From: Lates calcarifer
Taxonomy: Eukaryota > Chordata > Actinopteri > Centropomidae
DNA length: 64,000 bases
Direction of reading: 5' to 3'
Assembly (NCBI RefSeq): GCF_001640805.2
Contig: NC_066836.1
Coordinates: forward strand, 2,986,071 to 3,050,070
Shown here: positions 1 to 12,900 of the stretch, one piece after another
Layout: each line of letters begins with the position of its first letter
Position numbering within the stretch: position 1 is the first letter of the stretch
Position numbers and translations under genes: made by a program
Notes under the pieces: model-generated
Told to the model about the DNA's origin: nothing
What the model saw: only the letters and a program-made list of their open reading frames with translations
The model's database searches: none

Positions 1-3000
1 CATCATTACACAGACAAGTATCCAGTATTTCCAGTGCATCTTAATTTAGATTAAACAAGCAAACAATAACTCCTGTTCTCTGACTGTCACACACCTCCTC
101 ACTCCTCATGTCAATTCTCTTTTATTATTATTATTGTTTCTCATCCTCTTCAGTTTTCCTTGCTCTCTCTCCTCGTCTTGGGTAAATACACCAGATAACA
201 TCCTTTCATTAAAAATCAGGCTGTTTCCAGTCAGTGTCGTCTGCGGCTGATATGATGGATAGAAATGTAATTTGATTGATTACATATCATACAATGAATC
301 AGTGATGGAGGGAAGCCCGGTCCTGATCTGATTTCAGTGAGATATTTTAGTTTCATTCCCTCCAAATTTGAATAAATGTCATTACTGTTTTGTATCAGGA
401 TTCATAGCAGTGGATTTGACTGTGGAGTTGTAGCATCCCACATCAAACATCAAATTTGTAAAACTCGTCCATCTATCTAAATACATACATGTTGGATGAT
501 TCTGCAGGAGTCCTGTAATGTTGATGTGGTGTGGCGAAATATAAGGATGTGCAGGTAAGGTGTGTGACTCGTTGTAACACTGGAGATTGTGGTTTGTGGA
601 CATCTTTTCCTGTCCCTTTCTCTGTAGTTTTAGGCTTAAATCCACTGTAGTTACCAGCATTTAGCTTTAGCAACTTTAGCACTGAACATAATTTTACCTA
701 AAAAAGATTTAACCCAGTCTTGCCTTTAACTCATACACAGTTTAACCTGTTTTTAATGCTCCTAGTAATCATGAGTCATTGCTAGAAAAGCTTTTAGCAG
801 GTTCGCTGTGAGAATAAACATGCTAGCTTTGGTTTAGCTTCTCTTAAATCTGACAATGAAGCTTTGACATTAGTCTCTCGAGCTGTTTCATTAAAACATT
901 CTGATGAAGAGTAATTTGCCTCTTGCTGTCGTTCAACTATGTCCACTTTTATTCCTTATTCAAGCTTTATGTTGTTTGATGAGCAGAGCTCTAAACAAAC
1001 ACTTGTAATATATTTTTTTATTTTTTCATGGTATCACATTGAAATGTGTTTATTATCAGTGTAAAGGTTTTTGCAGCAGCAGTCCTGTATGAGCACTGGG
1101 TCTGTCCTATATTTCGCCTCCTCCAGCTTCTCTCCCTTCAGTCCCCTGATCCCCGCCCTCCCTCGACTCCACCATATTGTATCATGTTCCCCCTTTTATT
1201 TGTTTGTTTGTTCAAGCACAGAGGCAAAGCACACGGGTGAAGACCCCTACATTTGTTTTGGTCAGAGGGCCATGTAAACAGAGGCGCCCCTGTTGGCACA
1301 CCCCAACCCCCAAACCCAGCCTTCCTCCCCATCAGCAGGGTTTTAATAAAGAGGGGGTGATTTGGGTGGCACACGCCTCCAGACACTGAAACGCCCGCCG
1401 TCGCCCCCGGGGTGATGCGTGATTCGTGTCGGTCATGTGGCACCAAGTGGATTCCCTGGCCTGGAGCCCATGAGAGGGGGTTGTTGGTTTTTTTTTTTTC
1501 TTTTAACCTTTATTCATGTAGGGAGGGTTGAGGAGGCACACATGCTCTGTTAAAGCACACACATCCTCATGTCTCCACCTTCACCACAGCAGCTCTTAAT
1601 GTTTTTTATTGCTTTTAAGGTGAGCAGTCCTTTTCCTTGTACCTTCATCGATTTCTGTACTTTCTTTTGTCGCCTGGAAAAAAGTCTTTGTGTGAAAGGC
1701 TTTTATTTGTCTCAGGCCAATAGACAAAATTATCACATAAAGAAAACATTCAGAGTCACAGTAAATTTAGTACAAATTACTTTTTTGACATTTAGTGAAT
1801 CAATGAATCATTTCTCTATGAATGAAGTGTCTCATCCTTTTGTAGTGATACAGCCTTATGCAAGAGCTTCATTTAAACTTACATTAAAGATATTTAGATG
1901 ACAAGCTTATGAGCACCATGCCAATGGTTCACTTGATAAAAATTGTTTTAAAAAAACACATTTTCTAGCTGCCATCAATTTTAAGATTGACTTTCCACCT
2001 TCCAGACAGACGCTCCTTTTCATTAATTTAATTATATTTTAAAATCAATTTGAAAAGACTTGCTGGACATCAGTAATCCATCACAGCGAACATTTATCTA
2101 CCTTTATTTATTGTCAGAGCTAATGCAGTTGTCAGAATGGATGCACCCACATCTCAACTGCGTTTCATTCATGAGCAGCGCCGTCAGAAAAATGAATCCA
2201 GAAGACAAACGAAAGCTAATATGGATGTCCTGCAGAGGGTCGTTTTCTCATTTGTTGCATTTAATGTTTGCTGTTTGGCAGGAGACTGAAATATGAGATG
2301 TCCTTGAACACAAAACGGCTACAAAACAGACAAAAATTTAATTCCAAAACTCTTTGTGCAGATTTTAATACATGTCCTGAAAGTTAACTGAAACCAATTA
2401 TTTCCTGGACTGAAGGAAGTCACTCTTATTAACTAAAAACCAATGGTGTGATCTGCTAAAATCAGCGAGTTCACTGGCATACAGTGACAATACTCCCCTG
2501 CAACCACACTAAACAGAAACAGGGCGGGGGTGTTTGCTGTAAATCTCTGACTCTTAGCTTCACCTTCTCTGTCGTTATTAAAGACATGAATTCACAAATT
2601 AAAGGAAACATGGAGACAAAGCTGGAAAATGCACCAGACTCTCATCCACGTCATAAACCTCAGTGATTAACGTGACGCGTCTCGCCACCTGATGAAGTGC
2701 GTGTAGCTGAAAATCAATACGCTGTAAATAAAGACACTTGTGTTTGTACGGACGCAGCTCGGGGGAGGGAGGTGTAGACAGAGGTGCTGTAAATTTGCGC
2801 TGTTTAGACTCTAAACATGTCCTGGGTTATATTGTTCCTTCAAATTTTTCGCCTTTTTGTCCTCTAATTGGTTCTCGGGGGGAAGCCATTTTTAAGAAGT
2901 TTTAATTACATCATAAAAGAATTTGCTGCTGCTGCAAAGTTCACCGTGTGGGCTCGCTGAAATATGAATGCTGTTGATCATGTGTTTCCCTCCCTGACAA

Positions 3001-3054
3001 AACACCCACAATTCAGTGCAGTGTGCTGATTGGGCTCCATGTTGTCTTTCTGAG

Positions 3055-3087
<33 letters not shown>

Positions 3088-6000
3088 AAGCCAGACAAAG
3101 CAGTGTAGAGGGTTTGAGTTAGAACAATTTACAAGGCCAGTATTTTTATTAAACATCTGCAAACAGCCGATTAATGTGATCCACTCCTTCTGTCACAGAA
3201 ACTCCTCTCCCAACTATAACAACAGTCTGTGAAACATGGAGTGACATTTAATCTTCTTTGCTAAGACTCAGCTAAGAGAGTTTTAATGTTCCTGACAAGC
3301 AGTTCACAGAACGAGAGTAAAATCCCTGAACATTAAAACCATCAAATAAATAAGAAGTGTTGAACAATGGGATGAAATATCAGATATTGGAAGGTTTAAC
3401 GGTGTCAGTGTCAGCTGTCACACAAAAAAACAAACACATGATAAAAAGAACTGAGACCACACTGCTGTCAGTGCTCCATCATGTGATGCTTCAGTTAAGG
3501 CATTACATACATTAAAGTTGTCATGATGCCAATAACAGCATCAATCCTGGTCCTAATTGGAAGCCTCATTACACATTACCCAGTTATCATGCAGCTAACT
3601 ATTGAAGACATTACTCAATATTGATTGCAGTGGTTTTATTACAAGATAAGATGATTTACAAGCTTCAGCCAGTGGCTCTGTAGACCTGTAACCATAGAAA
3701 CACAAGTCAATCAGATAAATCCATTTAGCCTCCAACTATTAATCAGACACTTGAATAAATGAAACTGTAAAACTAGTCTTTGATTGTGATGACTAATGGT
3801 GGAGAAAGAAAAAGGCAGATCAGATCAGAAGTGAAACACTGATCAACTGCTCAGAAATAACTGACCTCAGAACATCCTTATTTTTTTTCTGTTCATCCAT
3901 TATTTTTTACCTTAACCTTAAACTTAAAACATACTGTTACACAGGCAGCTTTTCTAAACCTGCACAACACTGACATTCTGGAAATACAAGGACTAAAACA
4001 TCCATAAAAACCAGGTCTATAAATACAGCACAGCAGATTATATTTAGCTTCAGTCCAGTGCCTCCTATAGTTTCTGTCTGCGCTCTCTTCCCTCACATGC
4101 AGGCATGTTTGTGTTTGCCTCCCAGCGGCAGCGCTGTCAGTTTCCCCAGGCCAGGCACCGCAGCACTTTAATAATCTGCACGCATTTATGAGTCCGTGTC
4201 CGAGCTCATAGATCAGTGTCAACGTGCCGACCTACGAGAACATCAGTCAGATCAGATACAGACTAATGAAGGCCTGCTCACATTACCTCCACCGTCAATC
4301 AAACACGCCATTAGTTAATCATCAGCATCTCTCTCATTAAGAAACACAGATACCCACTGAGATTCAGCCCAGGTCCTCGGCTGCAGACAGTGTCCTTGTG
4401 GACTGATGCGTGGTTTCATGTAAAAAGGCCAGGTGACATTTAATGTTGTTTTCTTCTTCTTTCTTCTTTGTTTGCCAGCACGCTTGTGATGGACAGAAAT
4501 ATGAAGATGACAGGTGGACATGAGCTAATTAAATTTAAAATGTAATTAAATGTCTTTAATTGAATTTAGTGTTTTTTCACATATTTACTCTCTCAATATC
4601 AAAAGCTCGATTTCCTTTGCAGTAACTTTTCACTTGACCCATTGTTTTGAGATTTTGAAATGGGAATACAGTGGACAGTGGTTGGACAGTTGGTCAACAG
4701 CTACTCTACAGATTGCTGCACACATTCATGCTTCTCAGGATGAACTGAAATAACTTGTTCATCCCTCAGTTTTTTTGTTGCTGTTGGTTTATTTATCTAA
4801 ATACCTGCCAGACTAATGACATTTCCATCAACCTCGGTTTTGTTTTGTGTTTAGCTGGCAAATGTTAGCATGCTAAAATGCTAAATTAATATGGTAGACA
4901 TGATAAAAACATTTTTTAAAAACGCCTGCTTACACCTGCTTAGCATCAGAAGATTAGCATTATCATTGTAAACATGTTGAGTTGCAGAGCAGGTAGCATA
5001 GCTGTAAACTCTTAGCCTGATTAGCAAAGATTCTCAAAATGTTGCAAGCTTTTGTAATGTTAGTGTTTCAGCCTGACAGACTTTCTTTTGACTTCTTTGT
5101 GGATAAGTTAGTTTGTAAGTAAATAAAAATAATTTTAAGTTGTTCTGCTCACATGAAAACCTTTATATTAGAAAAATAATAAAGGAGTGGTTTTGTCCCA
5201 CCAAAACTGATAAAGTTTTTTAGCAAAGATCTCTGTGTTTGCTTCACATTACAACATCATATTATATACATTACCATGGTGCAGTTATCAATCTTAGGAG
5301 ACGTTTGACTTACTTTTAGAAATGTCAAAAAACCAAAGCAGGAAAGTGACGTTGTTCTAGAGTTAAACACACAGTAGTTTCCACCATCATTGTGGATTTA
5401 CTGGTCTTTGCAGTCGTTCTCTAACATGCAGAATGAGTAAAATTGTAGTTCTACATTGAGAATAACATTGTCTGTGTCATTGTCTTGTCTCCTGTATGAA
5501 GTGGTACAGTCATTCACTGCAGCTCATTGAAGTTCCCGCTGGGAGCCGTGTAGAGGAGGCATGGAAAACTTTGACGTGGTGACAACATTTCATTGTGGTC
5601 ACGTATCCAGCAGACAGAAAATAACAGTTTGCTCAGGCGTATGAATGAAGACATTGTGTTAGCTGCTGAGAAACTGACTGGCATACTTTGCCAAAACTTT
5701 TTTTGTAAAGTTTTTATTTATCCAGGGAAGGGCTGCTGAGCATGCACGCTGTTTTCCCACTGACATCCTGGAAGCTGGCCAGTACACAGCAGTTGGAGGT
5801 CAAGTTGTCTTGTGGCAGAAAAGTTTTATCCATTCACCATTCTTGCCCAGATGTTTCCTTCCAGTCTGCAGGTTTTCAGCTAGCTCCTTGCTGCATAGAA
5901 GCCCACTTCTCCTACCTTCACTCTCTTTTATCATTGGTGATTTACACACAGGAGCTTAACCAAGCAAGTCTTTACTAAAGGTTTTTACCATGAAGGTCAC

Positions 6001-6796
6001 AACACATTAATGAGGCCAACAAATCAACTAATAACTATGTCCTGGGTCCAACCCTCACACTCACATTGGCTCATTAAACAAATAGTGGTCATTTTACTCC
6101 AGCCTTTGAACTCAAGTACGGAGAGAGAACCAAAAATAATAAGGATAGTCATAAATAAGCACTGATAAGGGAGGCCATCTCTTTTGAAGATGCTTTCATT
6201 ACAAACCCAGTTATTATGGATCTGAAAACTCATCTGTAGTTGCAGGTGTTATCAGCAACTGCAGTCATTAAACAAGCTTCATCAGTTCCATCAACAGAGG
6301 TTGGGTTTGTGCTTTCCTGAAGCCCAATCACAGGTGTGTTCACAGCAGCTGCGGCCCATCACGATGACCACGTGACCTGAAAACCCAGCCTTAAGAATTC
6401 CTGTGTTACCTCAATGTGTGAAGGTCCCACTGAGTTTTAAAAGCCTGGAACTTCCCATTATTCAGTAGAACTGATGAAGCTTGTTGGATCAGCAGTAAAA
6501 CAAAAAAATCACCATCACTTATCTTAAACCTACACTCCTGTAAACTGCACCCTGGTCAGATTTGCACCAGTAAATATTTCTTGGCTTTGCAGCTGAACCT
6601 TGATTCTGTCAGATAATTCATGTGAATACAGCAGCACAGCAACACACAGATAAATACAAACAGAACTCTGCACCCTGCGTTCAGCAAAGTGAAATAGCAA
6701 CACAAACAACAGTTGACTGTGGACATGATGTTTTTCTTTGTGTATTGTTTTCTTCAGTACAATGCAAACCTGACCCCGTCCTCCTCCCTCCTGTAG
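1..6796 (+). other. upstream ptprn2 intron (3' part), no exon found
   Basis: I found no segment matching the phogrin transmembrane or lumenal exons on the + strand, so this is read as the 3' end of one long intron. It ends in a pyrimidine tract and the acceptor at 6791-6796. Contents are AT-rich non-coding DNA, a (CA)15 run at 3056-3085 and a GC-richer complex stretch at about 1225-1480. Short open frames here have no recognisable protein content. Confidence 0.7.
3056..3085. repeat. (CA)15 microsatellite
   Basis: Uninterrupted CA run. Confidence 0.95.
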
Positions 6797-6994
6797 GAAC
6801 TCTGTCGTCAGCGCATGGCGGTCAAACCTCCAGCTGAGCGTCCGGAGCCCATCTCCTCCAGGATCAACAGCGTGTCGTCCCAGTTCAGCGATGGCGGTCA
6901 GGCCGTCAGTCCCTCAGCACGGAGCAGCATCTCCTCCTGGAGTGAGGAGCCCGCCCACTCCAACATGGACATCTCCACCGGTCACATGATACTG
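6797..6994 (+). CDS. ptprn2: ptprn2 coding exon 1 of window (juxtamembrane)
   Basis: This exon has 66 codons, with phase 0 at both ends, acceptor ctgtag and donor gtgagt. It begins [12 protein letters not shown] and ends [11 protein letters not shown]. This is the cytoplasmic segment between the transmembrane helix and the phosphatase-like domain. It is rich in Ser ([15 protein letters not shown] and [15 protein letters not shown]), as in mammalian phogrin, so it is a plausible region for phosphorylation. The ATG at 6815 is an internal Met, not a start: the reading frame is open through the acceptor and the family continues N-terminally into a membrane segment. The preceding exon was not found in 1-6796, so it lies outside the window. 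Confidence 0.95.
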
Positions 6995-9900
6995 GTGAGT
7001 TTCTGTTCAGGTCAGGTTGTTTCATCGTCACACAGTACAGTGGCAGTGAGAGTCCTACGCCTGAACACTCAGTCAAAATATTCTAATAGTCCGTAATAAG
7101 GATGTCACCCTGGGACGATGAATCAGTGGAAGTGACATTAATGTGTAAATCTCATCCATCCACCTCTCACATTACAAACCCTGAGCTGCTGAAAGACTGA
7201 ATTGACTACATTTTTTACCCTGAGTTTATGGAATATGAGATAGAAACTAGATTCTAAAGGATGGTTCAGGGTGAAAACCTGAGAGAACAAACTGTTTTAA
7301 ACTGAATTACTGCCCACCTCTCCAGTTATTCCAATAGGTGTTGGATTGTTCTCATTAATGGCTGTTTCCCCTGTTGGGAAAAAAAAGAGCCAATCAAAGC
7401 CGTGCAGGCAGGATTAAGAATGGGGATGTAATCGTTGCGTGGCAGAGGCAGAATAAATGCTACATCCATGAAAAACTGCAACAAAAAGTGTCAACAGAAA
7501 TGGTGATTAGCATGGATTAGATGGATGTAGCGAATCTGAAATCGACAAAGTTTCTTTGACCATCGTGAAAAAAACGTTAACTGCTCCCAGGAACCATTAA
7601 CGCAGCATCTGTGTTGATTTAAAATTACAACGGTTGGAATGAATGTGTCACTTGCTGCTAAACAAAATACCCTCCTGTAAACAGAAATTGGCTAACATGA
7701 ACACGAGGTCAGACTGAATAATTAAGTGAAATGAAATGGCAGCTCAGTCTGATTATCAGGCTGAGTCCATCCCCCAATAACAAGATATTTCAAAGCGAGC
7801 TTTATTTCAGCTCCAATTATCATTTCAGCAGAGAAGGTAAACCTGTCTTTTAAAATGGCGGATTTGCACTATAACAAGAAAAATCTCTGTAATATTCTTG
7901 CCCTTACATTTCTACAGTTTTTTCAGTCTTTCCAAACAGCTGCCACAGATTTTCTGTGCTTCTTTTATTTTCCCTTTCATCCAAAACATCCCATCACCTG
8001 CCTCTCTTACCCCTTAATCCATTTATCTCTTCAAAAACCACTGGAATTATTTTGCCTCCATCTCTCACGTACGTGTCTCTGCATTTCTGCATGTGCTACT
8101 CATTTCCCTCTCTCTCTCTCTCTCTGCCTCTCTCACATACTTTTCTCTTCTTCCTCTCATCTCACTGTGTCTCTCATCTTTTTTCCTTGTGTGTCTTTTT
8201 TTTTGTTTCTGTACATCTCATTACACCCACAGTTTCTATAAGCAGGCTTCTTACCCTCTTCTATCCTGCAGATGAAAATCTCCATTGAACCTCGGTCGCA
8301 TTCCGTCGAGCGCCACCGTAATTGCAATATATAGCTGCTTCACTTCAACCACCCACCACCCTCAGCCCCACCACCTCCTCATCCCAACTCCCCCACCTCC
8401 ACCCCCGCCTCCCTCTCTCTCTCTCTCTCTCTCTCTCCCTCTCTCTCCATGCATTATGAAGCTGCCGGCGAGATGTGACAGAGCGGGCTTTTTGATGTGT
8501 TCAATAGGCACAAAGATACTAATTACCCCTGAGATTTGCACCAGAGCTGTGTTCAGGAGCAACATCTCCCTCTGCAGCCCTGTGCCTCTGCAGGGAGCAG
8601 CTCTGTTGTTTTACACGAACGCTCAATCCAGCTGAAGTGTGTTTTTTTTGCACCCACAACACGGCATCATGCATGCTTTTGATAAAACCAAGGTCACGTA
8701 CTGATGAAAATATATTTTGAGTTTGGAGACAGCGAAGTCTGAACTTCTTCAGGTGCGCTGGCTTTGTCTTCACCAGACGAAGCCGTCTCAGCAGAGGCAG
8801 CATCACTTGACAGATTAGAGGAGTGAGATGAAGTGTTGCTCATATTTAGTCAAGTATTCAGTTGCTGTGTGGGCCACAGTCTGGTCAGGGTGATTACTGA
8901 ATTTGTTATAATAAAGAGACTAATATGTAAATGGTGTGAGGGATGAAGTGAATCTCATGTGGCCGTGATGATTAATAAATTTTGTGTAGGTGATGGAGCT
9001 GAATGTCCTCTTGAATGCTGATATTCCACTTAAATCCTCTCCAGAGAAACTTTTCCACTCTGTGAAACAGTGTTTTAGAGAAACAGTAAAGTCTAGTCTG
9101 TATTTTCTGGTTTAAATCAACATGCTAATGATGACCTGATGTATTATCTTTGTGAAGAAGTATTATCACTTTGACACTGGGGCAGCGGTTTGCATCCTGT
9201 TTCCTAAAAACAACATTTTATTCTAAATTTTTAGAGGGGGGGCAATTTTGTGAATTTTGGTCTGTAACGCAAATTTGGGAAGAATCATCCAAAATGAATA
9301 TAAATGCAGGGACACACAGCAGTTTTAACCATTACCACAAACCTCCCCTTAACCCTCAACACATCGTTTTAGTTGTTTAAATTTATTAAACCTCAACCAC
9401 AGAGGTAGCAGGTCAGAGCACACACAGGGTGTGAGTCTTTTTGGAAAGCACAGATTTGATTGATTAGCTGTTTTACCCACTATGATGTACACTGAGATGA
9501 TGCAGATTAATGTAAACATATATACTGTATGTAGGCAGTGAGAATAAATGAGAAGCCCTAGAGTCTAATTTTGGGGCAGTTCTCTTTAAAGAGAGGCTGC
9601 CATCTGATTATACTTGAAATTTAGAAATTGCATTTAATTAAATCACCTCAAATCTTCTATTTTAAATGGCTAAATCATCATAGACTAGTCCTGTAAGATT
9701 ATAAATTAAGCCTCAGTGTCCCTCTGCTGCACCCAGTCAGTCAGGACTGAATCCTGAGTGATGAGGAGTCAAATGTACTCCTATTGAGCCCATTCTATTA
9801 CTGCTTCTATTTAGTATGAGGATTAGAAACATAAAATGTACCTTGAATGCCAAATACCCTCCTTTTAATTGCAGCTGTGCTGTTTAATACTCATGAAAAC

Positions 9901-12900
9901 TGTCCAAATGGACTCTGTTTATGAGGAGCCTCCTGTGCTGATGAGGAGTTGATGGCATATTTAACTTTAAGCTCATGTTTCTATTGCAACAAGGAAATAA
10001 AAAGGAATGAGCAGTGAGGACTCTGGAGCAGTTTGTCAGTCACAGGATGCTCATCATCACAGAAAGTGATAATGTGTGATTCTTAGTTAATGAGAGGGAG
10101 CTGTGAACGCTTTGCTGCTGTGTTTTTTACTCACTGCAGGTTTGTGAGGTAGAGAAAGAGAAGCGATGTATAGTGACACACAGACGGACCTGTTAGTGTG
10201 TTTCAGCACCACGGACAGCTCCACACACACACACAGCTCCGCTCGGTTCAGGCCGTCTCCATCCTCCCACATCAGAAACATCAGACAGCAGAGGGAAAGT
10301 CACATAATGCCATCGTTACCTGGAAACCATGTATCTCCAAAATGTCAGCCTCTCCAAAATAAACAGAGAACCTGGACAGCCGTGTGTTTTCCGCTGGGTT
10401 TTAAAACCTTTCAGACGCCCAAAGGTCAGACTGTTTTCTCTGGCCTGTAGAAGAGCACGTCCACCTTCTGCTGAAGTTAAAAGATGAAAAGAACTAAAAT
10501 TGGAGTTACAAGCTTTTCACATAATAGCGACAATCTGGGAAATTGCTATTTAATGTCTCTTACTGCCCACCAGCCGCCCACATACCTCTCTTTAGTGAAG
10601 GCTTTATGGATTTACCACCACTATCCTCTTTTCATCCGTCCTCCATCATTCATTCATTCATTTTCCTGCGTCCTGCTGTTAATTTTGTTTTTCATTTTCC
10701 TTTCTCCATCACAGATCCTTTAATGGTTTCTTTCACGTTATTTTCTTTCCCAAGTTTTCCACCCTCTTCTGTTTCCTCCTCTGCTACTTTTCTTCTTCTT
10801 CTTACCCTGTCACCCTTTTCCTTCCTTTTATTTTTCTCAGTCTTTAATATTTCTTTGCATTTTTCTTTTTTGTTCTTTTTGGTTTTTTTCCCTTTTTTTC
10901 CTTTTCCTCCTCTCCCTCCCTCCTCTGCTTCTGGTCTGTCATTTTATTCTTTCCATGATTTGGAACAATGCCTATTTGTCACTACTCATACTTTTCTTTT
11001 TCTGCAGTCAGGCCTGTCAGTTTTACAAAAATATTCACACTTACAAGGGAACTCATTTCAGATTCACATCATGATGTTAACTAGAGACTGAGCTGAGAGT
11101 TTCATGGCAACAAAACTGGGACCCAGTCGACACGTTTGGGGGAAACTCAGAGCGTCACGGCAAGAGACCAAATCCATCACAAAGCTAGACGAGCGCACCG
11201 CCGCCATGGAAAAGCAAATATTTCATCCCTGCCATGCAGAGGAGTGAGGCAACTGTTCGGCGATTAATAAAAATCACGAGCGTCAAAGAAAGGAATAACA
11301 CGATCGCTGATGAGCCGCAGTGCCCCACCTCTCTCCTCCTCGCCACCCAACCCTCCCACCTCCCCGAAAAAATTAATTGCCTTTTGTAAAACCCGGGCAA
11401 ATTCCATGTCATCATCCACCCACTGACTTTAATTTGAGGAGAAACGGCTTTCACCATCTTATCTAAGTTAATGTATTACTTGGTCCCATGTGACTGGGAC
11501 CGAGCACTCCCCCACCCACCACCTCCTCCTCCTCCCACATCCTCTCTGCTTGTGTCTTAAGAGGATTAGTTGACTCTATATATAAAGCACATTATCTAGT
11601 CTTTTGTTGCTGGCCAAGTAAGTGTTATAGATTATACTGCAGCGGGAGCCTCCATCGAGATTAACCGCGCTGGGAATTTGTTGTGGTCGTGGTTTTCGTA
11701 GCTCACCAGCGGGCCAGCTGGGATGTGATCTGTAGACTTGATAGGTCACAGGGTAACGGCTGGAGGAAGAGCGCGCCTCAGGAAATGGATGTTAAATCAC
11801 TCTAATGTGGTCAGCTGAGTAGGAGGAAGCATTCAGCTGCAGAGAAGTTAGACTCATGTATCAGGATGATGTCAGCTTTTAACTAAAAATAAGACACCAG
11901 CCTCTGAATGAAGGATGGACGCAGACTGACTGATGATGATTGATTACATGTTTGTTGTAGAATTCATTCAGATGATTGAGGCGGTGCAACTGATGCTGCT
12001 GCAATATTTTGATCAAACTGAAACAGCACAAAGGTTTTATCACAGGAATGAAATCCTTCAGGATCCTTTTAGGGATTTTTGGCTTTAAGTGTATCACACT
12101 TAAATTTATAAAATCAGTTTTAAAGTTTCTAAGTGGCACCTTTTCAAAAAATGTATAACAGACAAACTACAGCTGCAGACTTTCCCAGTTGTATGACACA
12201 GTGATCCATCCTGTACCATCGTCATAAAAGCTTTTGATGTCTGTTGTGCGTTAGGTTTCTATACTCATTTGGAAAGAAAAGAAAGGAACACAAAAGGCAG
12301 CAAAGAGAAAGGAGTAAAATCTTCCCAAGGTAAAACTAGAAAGTCAAAACTTCATCAACAGAAAAGCCAAATAAAGAAGTAGACAGTTAATAATGTGACT
12401 AGTCTATATGGAGCTAATTCAAACCAGTTGTTTAAATGTTGGTTATTTTAATCTTTAATAATGGATCAGAGTTATTAAAATTGTGCTGGTATGTAGCGGA
12501 GCATCCATCCATCCGTTAAGTACACCATTTATCCTTAAGGGTCGCAGGGGGCTGGAGCCAATCCCAGCTGACACTGGACTATCACAGTCCCTCAAAACTG
12601 GTGCAAAGTTCAAACCTGTGCCTCAACAGACAGAACTCAGTCATAGTAAGAGCTTTAAGGAGCAGCAACCAACCTTTTGATGATTAACGAGCTCTTGCTA
12701 ACGTACATGGTTACTCTCCACCACTGAACACCCTTCCTTGCTGAGTAACACAGATTTTTTCACCCCTCTTCCCCTCTCTCTTCAGTCCCCATCCATCCAA
12801 AATGGCTGCTGCATTACGTCACCTCCCATGCAGCCGGCTTCCATGCTGCTGCTGCTGTGTCCTACAGGTGCTCAGATGGTGCGTCAGAGCCACAATGGCA

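Noticed and set aside
6815..7096. Independent 93-codon gene starting at the ATG at 6815
   Set aside because: This is the first ptprn2 exon read through its donor into the intron; the ATG is an internal Met.
10543..11091. 182-codon open frame on the plus strand, rich in Phe, Ser, Leu and Pro
   Set aside because: Translation of a C/T-rich intron tract, which lacks stop codons by composition.
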